A stretch of DNA of 10,278 nucleotides from Chalciporus piperatus (lineage: Eukaryota; Basidiomycota; Agaricomycetes; Boletales; Boletaceae). Location: NCBI GenBank assembly GCA_038093975.1, contig JBBPTG010000482.1:1-10278 (forward strand), in the 5' to 3' direction. Of the stretch, positions 1 to 6,958 are shown piece by piece (the stretch's first letter is position 1; each line of letters starts with the position of its first letter). Under the pieces are notes generated by a model. That model searched no databases. It was not told where the DNA came from and saw only the letters and a list, made by a program, of their open reading frames with translations. The position numbers and the translations under genes are program-made.

Positions 1-23
1 CTCACGCTCCAACTCTCACTCAG

Positions 24-24
24 G
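24..24 (+). other. Probable exon start (3' splice site at 22-23)
   Basis: The first 23 bases are rich in C and T and end in CTCACTCAG, the usual form of a fungal 3' splice acceptor. The downstream frame is in phase 0 at position 24. The donor would lie upstream of the window, so this rests on one end only. Confidence 0.45.
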
Positions 25-100
25 TCGAGATCGATGCCGAGAACGCCTTACGTACCTCACGCAATTTAATCTTACAATCCCGTCGCGACGCCGGCGAGGC

Positions 101-103
101 TAA
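101..103. repeat. Target site duplication TAA, left copy
   Basis: TAA stands directly outside the left TIR and is matched by TAA at 4003-4005 directly outside the right TIR. Bases further out do not match, so the duplication is 3 bp, or 2 bp (TA) if the left A at 103 is counted as part of the element. Confidence 0.85.
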
Positions 104-170
104 GGGCCCGTTCGGCAGCCCTCGTTTTGCGTCCGTTTCGTTTCGTTTTGCTCCGTTTTGAGTTCCCACC
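104..170 (+). repeat. Left terminal inverted repeat (67 bp)
   Basis: It is identical in reverse complement to 3936-4002 over all 67 bases. The match breaks at A171 versus the complement of C3935. It contains five copies of CGTTTYG starting at 123, 134, 139, 144 and 154, a likely transposase-binding array. Confidence 0.97.
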
Positions 171-278
171 ATTTTTTGGCGCTGTGACGCTTGTGTGACG
201 CCTACCAATAATGGAAAAACAGTATGACATCTGAGTGCGGAATTTCTCAACGGCGTGCAGCGCCAACCACACCAATAG

Positions 279-297
279 CCCTAACCCTAATCCTAAC
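279..297 (-). repeat. Telomere-like short tract in left subterminal arm
   Basis: Two perfect CCCTAA units (279-290) are followed by a one-mismatch unit TCCTAA. The reverse complement is the TTAGGG repeat used by most fungal telomeres. A matching tract in opposite orientation occurs at 3828-3842 in the right arm, so it is a conserved part of the element ends and not an internal telomere. Confidence 0.7.
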
Positions 298-643
298 TTG
301 ATATTCCTAAACCTCACCCTACTTTCAATACCCACTAAACCTCATCCTATCCTTAGGTAGTTGGTTTGAGTTGATTGTTTTATTTTATACATCATTTGGC
401 TGGAGAAATGTGTAAGCATATTGATGAAATGGGATGGTCATAGCTTGTCGGAGTTCAAAGTCATAGTATATATATATTATTTTAAAAGAGTTCATTGAAT
501 ACCACAGCATCAGAATCTTCTGAATATAATATAATAAATTGCCTGGACTTGTTAGACACACCTTGTTGGGTCTCGTCTACCATCTCATTCGCCACCATAC
601 TGTCAGGTTGGGGTTTAGGGGTTATTTGGGGTCAATCACATCT

Positions 644-677
644 AAGGTTGGCGTCGTGCGGAATCAACGAACATCAC
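644..677 (+). repeat. Subterminal inverted block, left copy
   Basis: These 34 bases match the reverse complement of 3780-3813 with a single mismatch (A672 versus C). The block starts AAGGTTGGCGTCGTGCGG. It lies about 540 bp from the left end but only about 190 bp from the right end, showing that the two arms have different lengths. It may be a second transposase-binding site (inference). Confidence 0.9.
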
Positions 678-959
678 GTGCAAAGTGTTACATTTGCGTG
701 ACTAGGACAAGTATTCAAAAAGAATCTACTGTACATCGAGGCAAGACAACCAATCAGTGTTAAATATGAAGGGAACTCCAATATATTTTTCACACTGAAC
801 ACAGTATTGAGCCATTGAAACCGAGAATTGTCTTTTGATTTTGAGTGAGACTCAAAGGCTTTTCGGCAGGGAGAAATTGAGCTGGAAGTCCGACAAAAAT
901 TCAGCAGCAGCCGCGAGACATGCCGATACATTGCCGGCCCATCAATACTGCAACGGACC

Positions 960-3636
960 ATGGGGAGGCAAAAGCGTAGTCACGGAGCTCAGATTGCGAG
1001 CCTGGCAACTGCACGCGAAGCAAAGAGACTAAAGCAGTTGCATGAGACTGCAGGCAACCAAACAGGAGAGGAAGAAAACATACTGGTGTGTGCTCGTTGT
1101 CCTTTAACATGTTCAAGGCCAGTGACACTGACATGGATGCGTCCTATGGCAGCCGTTCATTAGCACCGTCGTTACAGATGATAAAAATGATCATTGCCTT
1201 CCTCCGAGTTCATCCACATCACGCGAGTCTCCTGCTGGCGACCTTGAGATATTCCCCGAGATTCTCAACTGGTTTCAAGCTGCATATGGACCTGGAGTCG
1301 AGTCCTCCAACCACACCACAGGCTCGAAAACGCGATCCACCAATCCCTCTAACTTGCTGTCCACCACGATCAACGAAGAGAGCATTACCTCACCCACCGA
1401 GAAGTCCACCGAACAATCTCATCCTCGCGCAGAAAAAGATTGCCGCCGCCGAGCAGTGCATTGCGAGGAGATTTTCGATAATGAGGATGACCTGGTGGCT
1501 GTGCGAGGACCACGGTGGCGCGAATACTTGAGCAATCCGTTTTGTGGACCCAGGATCTTTGAGGAGATCAAGGATGTGAGTGGGAGAGTGTCAGAGGGAG
1601 AGATAGAGGTGGACCATTCCATTTTTAATGGTGCTGAAGAATCCATCAACCCACGCACAGCTGAATATGCCTCGACTCACACGCATGGTCAAAACGAAGC
1701 AGGCCATGTGGACCTGCCAGCGCCGGATGATGAAACTGTCACAGAAGCTGACAGCGATGACGAGAACGATCACAACCATGGCGATAAACCGACCGGCGCC
1801 GCTCGTGACTATACTTGGGAGCATCGTCGCCCCCCGACTGTTGGATCTGCAAAGACAGCATTAGCGGATCTCCGCTTGGTGCTTAGACCCCCGAGGCTGG
1901 ATGGAACTGGGTATCGAGATCCAAAGCTCAACTCAACTCTCGAAGAGCGCCTTCGAGCAATGAGAAGTTTTCTTGCTCTCTACAGTGATGTTGAGGACAT
2001 GAAAAACCTCTTTGGTGGTCGGTGGGAAAAGGCTTCTTTACAAACAGCACACAGTCTGGAGAAGGGGGAATCATTTGCACGGTCTTTGCGCAACTGGACA
2101 AAGAGATATATTAACGATCGCACGAACCTCCCGGTTTGTCAGCCTTGTCGTCGGATCTCGCGCATCGAAAATGAAGAATTGGCCGCTGATATCAAGCTTC
2201 ACTTGCAGAGTATTGGCAAATATATCCGTGCACTTGATATTGTCCACTATCTTGACGATCCTGCTATCCAGAAGCAGCATGGTTTCAAAAAAACTGTTTC
2301 GTTGAAGACAGCACAACGATGGCTACAGAAGCTCGGTTATCGATGGAAGCGGGAGCGGAGAGGGCAATATGTGGATGGACACGAACGGGCAGATGTGGTG
2401 GAATATCGGCAACAAACTTTTCTCCCTACATGGACAAGTCTTGAACCTCGCATGCGGACCTGGAAAAAAGATGATCTCACCTGCGAGGACTCCTCCCCTC
2501 TTTCCCCTTCTTCCCGTCGAGTTGTCGTTTGGTTCCACGACGAATCTGTATTTTACGCGAACGACCGTCGAAAGCAGCGATGGGAACATAAAGATGAAGA
2601 CGCTCTTCCCCAGTCGAAGGGAGAGGGTGCTTCATTAATGGTGGCAGATTTTGTATCAGCGGATTATGGATTCCTTCGATCACGCGATAGGAAACAATCA
2701 GCACAGATCCTTTTCAAGGTCGGGAAGGCACGGGATGGCTATTTCTGTAGCGAGGAGATCTTGAAGCATACGTCTCTTGCTATGGATATTCTCCAGGCAG
2801 ATTATCCAGACGAAGAACATATTTTGGTCTTCGATAATGCCACAACCCATCTCAAACGTGCTGATGACGCACTGTCAGCACGATCCATGCCAAAGAAACC
2901 CTCACAGCATTGGGGAGTCGACATCGCGATGACGGATGAAAATGGGAAAATCGTTTTTGGCTCAAATGGCAAACCGCGGAAGACAAGAATCCCGATGGCA
3001 CCCGCCTGCTTTCGCAATGGAGATCCCCAATCACTCTATTTCCCTCCAGGCCATCCCCAGGCTGGCTGGTTTAAGGGGATGGAGCAAATTATCCGAGAGC
3101 GCGGCTATGATACAACAGGTCTCCTTGCCGAATGCAAGGGATTCAAGTGCGAGGCGGGCCGAAAGGACTGCTGCTGTCGCCGCCTATTGTTCAACGAGCC
3201 GGATTTCACCAATGTTGAATCCCTGTTGGAGACACGGTGTCGCGAGCATGGTTTCCACGTGATATTTTTGCCAAAATTTCACTGTGAACTGAATTTTATT
3301 GAAATGTGTTGGGGGTACGCGAAACGGATTTATCGTCTCTACCCTCCTTCATCCAAGGAATCCGATCTCGAACGGAACGTGATCTCGTCACTTGCTGCAG
3401 TCCCACTGAACTCGATACGACGGTATGTCTTTGTTGTTGATCTTGCACAGTTCTCTCATGTCAATCCACCAAGCAGATTTGCGATGCGATCTCGAAGGTT
3501 TATGGATGCTTATCGATACGGTTTAGATGGTTCTCAGGCTGCATGGGCAGTGAAGCGGTATCGCAGCCATCGAGTCATGCCGGAAACCTTGTTGGCTGAA
3601 CTGGAGAACTGGAAGGCGGGAAATTCACGCTCTTAG
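960..3636 (+). CDS. DDE transposase, IS630/Tc1-like, three exons
   Basis: This gene encodes the transposase that would cut and rejoin the transposon ends. Proposed exons are 960-1085, 1153-3422 and 3477-3636, giving 851 residues. The start is chosen because ATG 960 sits in a strong context (ACCATGG) and opens a basic, lysine/arginine-rich N-terminus (MGRQKRSHGAQI). From the N-terminus: an acidic and histidine-rich linker (about 240-253), a helix-turn-helix region (about 380-440) ending near RWLQKLGYRWKR, the YVDGHERADVVEYR signature seen before the catalytic domain in this family, then the RNase H-fold core. Catalytic residues are D505 (WFHDES), D603 (VFDNATTH) and E759 (CELNFIEMCW). A cysteine-rich insert (C703, C708, C715-717) lies between the second D and E. 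The C-terminus shows the family pattern RSRRFMDAYR. No premature stop is present. The family match is from recognition of motifs, not a search. Confidence 0.92.
1086..1152 (+). other. Intron 1 of the transposase (67 nt)
   Basis: It has donor GTGTGT, acceptor GGCAG and a branch-like CTGAC about 22 nt before the acceptor. In the downstream frame the unspliced sequence has stops at 1105, 1123 and 1129, and no ATG lies between them and the conserved part of the protein. Removing 67 nt joins the basic N-terminus at 960 to the long open frame in phase 0. Without splicing the long frame would begin only at a TTG (1354), which is not a eukaryotic start. Confidence 0.78.
3423..3476 (+). other. Intron 2 of the transposase (54 nt, stop-free, multiple of three)
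   Basis: It has the ideal donor GTATGT and a CAG acceptor. Splicing forms a CGA codon at the junction and gives SIRRFAMRSRRFMDAYR, which matches the family C-terminus as I know it. The unspliced frame stays open and adds 18 residues (beginning YVFVVDLAQ) that look foreign to the family. Confidence 0.75.
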
Positions 3637-3779
3637 ACTAAGTAGAAACCGAGTTGCATTCATCATGTCTGTCCTTTCTCATTCACATTGAACTCGTCAC
3701 TGTCCTTTTCGACTCCGCTGCTCTTTGGCATCGACGGCATCTTGCTCAAAATGCCCCGGGTCACAAGTGGTCACATCAT

Positions 3780-3813
3780 GTGAGGTTCGTTGATTCCGCA
3801 CGACGCCAACCTT
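3780..3813 (-). repeat. Subterminal inverted block, right copy
   Basis: Reverse complement of 644-677 with one mismatch in 34. It is preceded by the near-palindrome CACATGATGTG (3773-3783 region on the + strand) and two nearby GGTCACA copies. Confidence 0.9.
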
Positions 3814-3827
3814 ACTATACATTAGAG

Positions 3828-3842
3828 TTAGGGTTAGGGTTA
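3828..3842 (+). repeat. Telomere-like short tract in right subterminal arm
   Basis: Two perfect TTAGGG units plus TTA. It is the inverted partner of 279-290, embedded in similar flanks (TTATTTGGG here; AATAG before the left tract). Confidence 0.7.
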
Positions 3843-3935
3843 TTTGGGAAGCACTGGTTCGGCGCTGCGCGCCGCTGGGGTTATTTTGAACTCAGACGTC
3901 GTTCCATATATGGCAGGCGTGACAATGTTCAAACG

Positions 3936-4002
3936 GGTGGGAACTCAAAACGGAGCAAAACGAAACGAAACGGACGCAAAACGAGGGCTGCCGAACGGGC
4001 CC
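3936..4002 (-). repeat. Right terminal inverted repeat (67 bp)
   Basis: Perfect reverse complement of 104-170. It begins GGTGGGAACTCAAAACGG on the + strand and ends CGAACGGGCCC directly before TAA. Confidence 0.97.
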
Positions 4003-4005
4003 TAA
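4003..4005. repeat. Target site duplication TAA, right copy
   Basis: Matches 101-103. Downstream bases (CGTCC) continue the interrupted Gag-like frame. Confidence 0.85.
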
Positions 4006-5175
4006 CGTCCCTGCTGACGAGACTCTTCTCCCTCGTCTCTCCGCTCCTATCACTCATCCCCCCGCTAATCAAGCCCAGCAATGGATCGCTGCCTACGCCG
4101 TCATGTCTCCAGGCTCCAAGGTGCAAGCCATGAGAGCCCTCGACGCAATCAATCCTCCCGCTCCATCTTCCACTACCAATCCCACCATTCTCTTCACTTC
4201 CGACAAGGAAGTTCAGATGGCCACTACGCTCGATAGCACCTACGGGCTAGGCATTCACTCCACCATCACCGACCTCGTCAGAGCTGGTCAATACCTTCCT
4301 CTCATTCTCTTCACAGACGAAACCACCAGACGCCTTCATCGTGAAGGTCACACTCTTAAGAAAGTCAAATCCTCCATCGCTGGTAGCACTTATTATCTCC
4401 TCGATTTCTCCACCTTCCCCTCCGAGGATTCTCTCGACGCTATCACTTGGCACGAGGCCTGGAAGCGCTATCTCAAATGGCTCAAAGACGTCGCTGAGGA
4501 AGCCGTCCACGACCGTTTCTTGTGGCACTATACCACACTCTCCTCGGACGAAGCTCTTCGTACCAACTTCAAAGCCATCCTCACTTTCGATCAAAACATT
4601 CGCTCCCGCTATGCGGCTCAACCCTTTGCTCACGACGTATTCGCATGGCAACTGCAATTGCAGGTTCGCCTTATTCACTCTCATCTTTCATCTATCTCAC
4701 TCACATCTTTCACTCCTCACAGGCGGCCAAGACCACGGTCACCAATGATTATCTCATTCGCATGTCCACCCGTGACGATCACTCAAACCCTCTCACCTCT
4801 CGTCGCTACGAGCCTTACAATCGTAAGACTCAAGGCAAATGTCGCGAATCTCAGGACCCACCGTCCTTTCGAGACAATGGCGGCTCTCACGCCTCTTCCA
4901 AGTCCAAGTCGGACCCTAGTACCTGTATCATCTGTCAACGCTCCGGACATCGTTTCTCGGATTGCAAGGAGGAGACGACAGCGAAAGGCAAACCGACTTT
5001 TGCCAAGTCCGTCGACGGACAGCTCCTCCGTCGCTCCAACTCCTCACCTCTCTGCATCACCTTCAACCTCAACAACTCTCGTAAAGTCTGCAAGCAAAGT
5101 CATGCCAACTCTCACCACGCATGCTCCTTCTGCGGCGACTCCCTCCACGGAGCTCTCTCTCGTCTCTGCCTTTAA
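4006..5175 (+). pseudogene. Gag-like protein of the DIRS-like element, 3' part with zinc knuckle
   Basis: This is the continuation of the fragment at 1-103. Exon 4006-4663 is spliced to 4723-5175 (stop TAA 5173-5175). The first exon contains the pattern SVDAITWHEAW-type core (seen as DAITWHEAWKRYLKWL, then FLWHYTTLSSDEALRTNF), which I recognise as the conserved Gag-like region of agaricomycete tyrosine-recombinase retroelements. The second exon is basic and serine-rich and carries a CX2CX4HX4C zinc knuckle (Cys 4924, Cys 4933, His 4948, Cys 4963), then an LCITFNLN stretch and a second cluster C5122, C5131, H5146, C5167. These would bind element RNA. ATG 4103 could start a shortened protein in this copy, but the N-terminal part is separated from it by the transposon. 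RT follows in a different, overlapping frame. Confidence 0.8.
4664..4722 (+). other. Intron in the Gag-like gene (59 nt)
   Basis: Donor GTTCGC is weak, but the acceptor CTCCTCACAG is good and the tract is pyrimidine-rich. Splicing in phase 0 joins the conserved first exon (ending FAWQLQLQ) to the zinc-knuckle frame (starting AAKTTVTNDYL). Unspliced translation remains open in the RT frame and would skip the zinc knuckle. It could instead be a spontaneous frame change, but the size and borders fit the other introns. Confidence 0.6.
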
Positions 5176-6958
5176 TCGCGCATATACTCAGTCACGCATC
5201 GCACTCTCACTGTATTCCTTTGCACCATGGTCTCTACCCGTTTCACCTTCAATCCAGACCGTTCCTCATGTGTATTTTGACAACCTTTCCATCACCGCTT
5301 CGCCTTACGATCATGATACAGATTATTCTCGTATAATCACCCCATATTCAGCAGATGCCTTTCATTCTTTCTTACTTACAGCCAATGCTTTGCACGAGTT
5401 TCCCGAGCTGGCTTTCAAACTTCGTCACGGCTTCTTGTTAGGAAAATTCAAACCACTTTCTCGTACTTATGCTCCAGATAACCTACCAGGAGCCTATCAA
5501 TATCAATCAGTGATTGCCGAGTATATCCAGGGCGAACTCGACGTCAATCGCTTCTCAGGACCGTACTCAAAAAACCAACTCGAGATCAAAATTGGTCCCT
5601 TTCGTTCCTCCCCTTTACAAGTCGCCATCAAAAAAGGAATAGACGGCGCCCCAGACAAATTCCGTGTCTGTCGCCATCTCTCCTATCAAGGAACGATGGG
5701 TTATTCCGTCAACGACGAGATCGACGCAAAAGAGTACCCCACAGAATGGGGTACAGCAGATGAATTTGCTGAGATCGTATGTCATCCTCTTTCATTTCGC
5801 ATTTGTCCCAAGCGAATGCCTTCGCATCACTGGAGCGAGAGCCACACTCTCCTCCTTTGTATGCTTGAAGGCACGCCTTGTCTCAATGCGGAACTTATAC
5901 TCATTCTAAATTATCCCATCCTCCTATTCCTTCATTCTCCTCAGATTCGCTACGCCCCACCAGGCGCGCAAGCGGCTTCTCTTGACATCGAAGTGGCCTA
6001 TCGCACGGTGCCATGCGCCCCTGATCACAAGCGATATACCATCATCTTCTTTGACGGACGCTTCTACCTAGATCATAACGTACCCTTCGGCATCGCCTCA
6101 GCCGCCGGCCTCCAAGGAGAAGTGGCAGATGCCATTCTACGCATCTGGAAATCTCTCGGTATAAGCCCAGTCAAGAAATGGGTAGACGACATCTCTCCTT
6201 TCCGTTTCCCCTCACCCAATGGTCATTACCTCGGCACTTCGCAAGGCGAGACATATCACTACGATTACGATCTCACGCGTGCCAAAGAACTCATCTCATC
6301 TCTCGGCGTACCTTGGCACCGAGAGAAAGGCCAACCCTTTGCCGATACGGTCGAATACCTCGGCTTCTCGTGGGATATCCCCCACCGATTAGTCACCCTC
6401 ACCGCGGCCAAGCGACACAAATACATCGTTCGCTTATCGGCTTTCCTCTCCACCTTCAAACATCAACGGGTTCCTAAAAACGAAGGCGAAAGTGTGGCAG
6501 GTTACCTCAATCACTGCACCTTCGTCTTCCCCATGGGTCAATCCTACTTAGCCAGTATATATGCGTGGCTTCCCACCTTCCCCAACGAGCACTCGCATAG
6601 ATACATGACTCGTTCATTAATCTCGGATCTCAAATGGTGGCTCCACACTCTCCAAAACCATCACACCCCTCGCTCGCTTAAGCCTAAACCAATTACCCGA
6701 GACTACGACATCTGGGTAGACGCTTCATCGGGTTACGGCATCGGGCTACTATGGAAAGACGAATGGTTCTCCTGGAGAACACAAACAGACTGGCGTGGAA
6801 CGCCAGGCGAAGGACGGGACATCGGATGGCTTGAAGCCATCGCGATCGAACTCGCCATCTATCTCCTCGTGCTACGAGGAATTCGCGACGCAGACGTGCT
6901 CATCAGAAGCGATAACGAGGGCGCGATCCAGTCGCCTTCTGGTCATGCTGTAGATTAG
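5102..6958 (+). CDS. Reverse transcriptase with RNase H domain (DIRS-like), C-terminally truncated
   Basis: This enzyme copies element RNA into DNA and degrades the RNA strand. The frame is open from 4004; ATG 5102 is chosen as the first methionine near the conserved part, overlapping the Gag stop by 74 nt. Translation by frameshifting from Gag is also possible. After removal of the intron at 5777-5944 it has 562 residues. The RT starts near RIITPYSADAF (about 5329), has GPFRSSPLQV and KFRVCRHLS finger motifs, motif A with SLDIEVAYR (Asp codon 5984), motif B VPFGIASAAGLQ and motif C WVDD (6179-6190). RNase H shows D at 6719 (IWVDAS), E at 6833 (WLEAIAIELA) and D at 6911 (IRSDNEGAI). The frame then runs into foreign sequence and stops at TAG 6956; the C-terminal RNase H acid and tail are missing because of a deletion. 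Confidence 0.9.
   Translation: MPTLTTHAPSAATPSTELSLVSAFNRAYTQSRIALSLYSFAPWSLPVSPSIQTVPHVYFDNLSITASPYDHDTDYSRIITPYSADAFHSFLLTANALHEFPELAFKLRHGFLLGKFKPLSRTYAPDNLPGAYQYQSVIAEYIQGELDVNRFSGPYSKNQLEIKIGPFRSSPLQVAIKKGIDGAPDKFRVCRHLSYQGTMGYSVNDEIDAKEYPTEWGTADEFAEIVCHPLSFRICPKRMPSHHWSESHTLLLCMLEGTPCLNAELILILNYPILLFLHSPQIRYAPPGAQAASLDIEVAYRTVPCAPDHKRYTIIFFDGRFYLDHNVPFGIASAAGLQGEVADAILRIWKSLGISPVKKWVDDISPFRFPSPNGHYLGTSQGETYHYDYDLTRAKELISSLGVPWHREKGQPFADTVEYLGFSWDIPHRLVTLTAAKRHKYIVRLSAFLSTFKHQRVPKNEGESVAGYLNHCTFVFPMGQSYLASIYAWLPTFPNEHSHRYMTRSLISDLKWWLHTLQNHHTPRSLKPKPITRDYDIWVDASSGYGIGLLWKDEWFSWRTQTDWRGTPGEGRDIGWLEAIAIELAIYLLVLRGIRDADVLIRSDNEGAIQSPSGHAVD
5777..5944 (+). other. Intron in the reverse transcriptase gene (168 nt, stop-free, multiple of three)
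   Basis: It has the perfect donor GTATGT, a CTAAAT branch-like motif and a strong pyrimidine tract before TCCTCAG. Splicing in phase 0 gives ADEFAEI joined to IRYAPPGAQAASLD, which matches the continuous RT pattern of this family. The 56 residues encoded by the intron (starting VCHPLSFRIC) interrupt the domain just before catalytic motif A. Confidence 0.78.

Larger units (their letters stand above)
1..103 (+). pseudogene. Gag-like gene of the DIRS-like element, 5' fragment cut by a transposon
   Basis: An open frame with codons starting at position 3 runs to the insertion site. It continues in frame at 4006 when the transposon and one TAA copy are removed; the codon spanning the junction becomes AAC (Asn). 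A pyrimidine-rich tract followed by CAG ending at position 23 looks like a 3' splice site. The exon therefore probably starts at 24 (phase 0), with residues VEIDAENALRTSRN, and earlier exons lie outside the window. This short piece is charged and possibly helical, with no recognisable domain. Read through into the transposon, the frame stops at TGA 159-161, so a normal Gag cannot be made from this copy. Confidence 0.65.
171..959 (+). promoter_or_regulatory. 5' non-coding and subterminal region of the transposon
   Basis: No gene is supported here; the short open frames lack family features. The stretch holds degenerate inverted copies of the right subterminal region (about 185-297 and 644-677), two CCCTAA units at 279-290, an alternating TA tract at 467-476 and an E-box palindrome CACGTG at 676-681. 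A plausible promoter lies at the right side: CCAAT at 750-754 and a TATA-like TATATTTTT at 782-790, about 175 bp before the transposase ATG at 960. The promoter call is inference from motifs only. By eye the stretch from about 300 to 900 is more AT-rich than the surrounding retroelement sequence. Confidence 0.45.
3637..3935 (+). other. 3' non-coding and right subterminal region of the transposon
   Basis: No gene is supported. The stretch carries the right copy of the subterminal block (3780-3813), two TTAGGG units (3828-3839), a perfect 6-bp hairpin CGGCGC-TGC-GCGCCG at 3860-3874 and sequence resembling the reverse complement of the left arm up to 3935. No AATAAA-type polyadenylation signal is evident after the transposase stop. 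Confidence 0.6.
104..4002 (+). mobile_element. Complete 3.9 kb DNA transposon with 67-bp perfect TIRs (IS630/Tc1-like transposase)
   Basis: Both ends begin with GGGCCCGTTCGGCAGCC and are perfect inverted copies over 67 bp, flanked by TAA on both sides. The only gene inside is a DDE transposase with introns and no premature stop or frameshift. Subterminal inverted blocks extend inward for roughly 575 bp on the left and 225 bp on the right. Perfect TIRs, a clean target duplication and an intact gene suggest a recent, possibly autonomous insertion. The insertion disrupts the Gag-like gene of the surrounding DIRS-like element. The transposase resembles a large agaricomycete family related to IS630/Tc1/mariner. 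A 3-bp TAA duplication and GGGCCC termini are not typical of classical Tc1/mariner, which duplicates TA, so the superfamily label is provisional. Confidence 0.95.

Noticed and set aside
279..297. Internal telomere or chromosome-end healing site
   Set aside because: Only two to three repeat units, and mirrored at the other end of the same transposon, so it belongs to the element.
1354..1356. TTG as start of the transposase, and TTG 7696 as start of gag
   Set aside because: Fungal nuclear genes start at ATG. The transposase frame is open upstream to 1132 and is joined by splicing to ATG 960; the gag frame is open upstream to the TAG at 7651.
3654..4133. 159-codon open frame crossing the right end of the transposon into the retroelement
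   Set aside because: It spans the TIR and target duplication in a frame different from the Gag-like exon, so it arose by the insertion and has no recognisable domain.
4247..4684. 145-codon open frame on the minus strand opposite the Gag-like exon
   Set aside because: It mirrors a conserved coding exon on the + strand, has no family motif, and is best explained as an antisense shadow.
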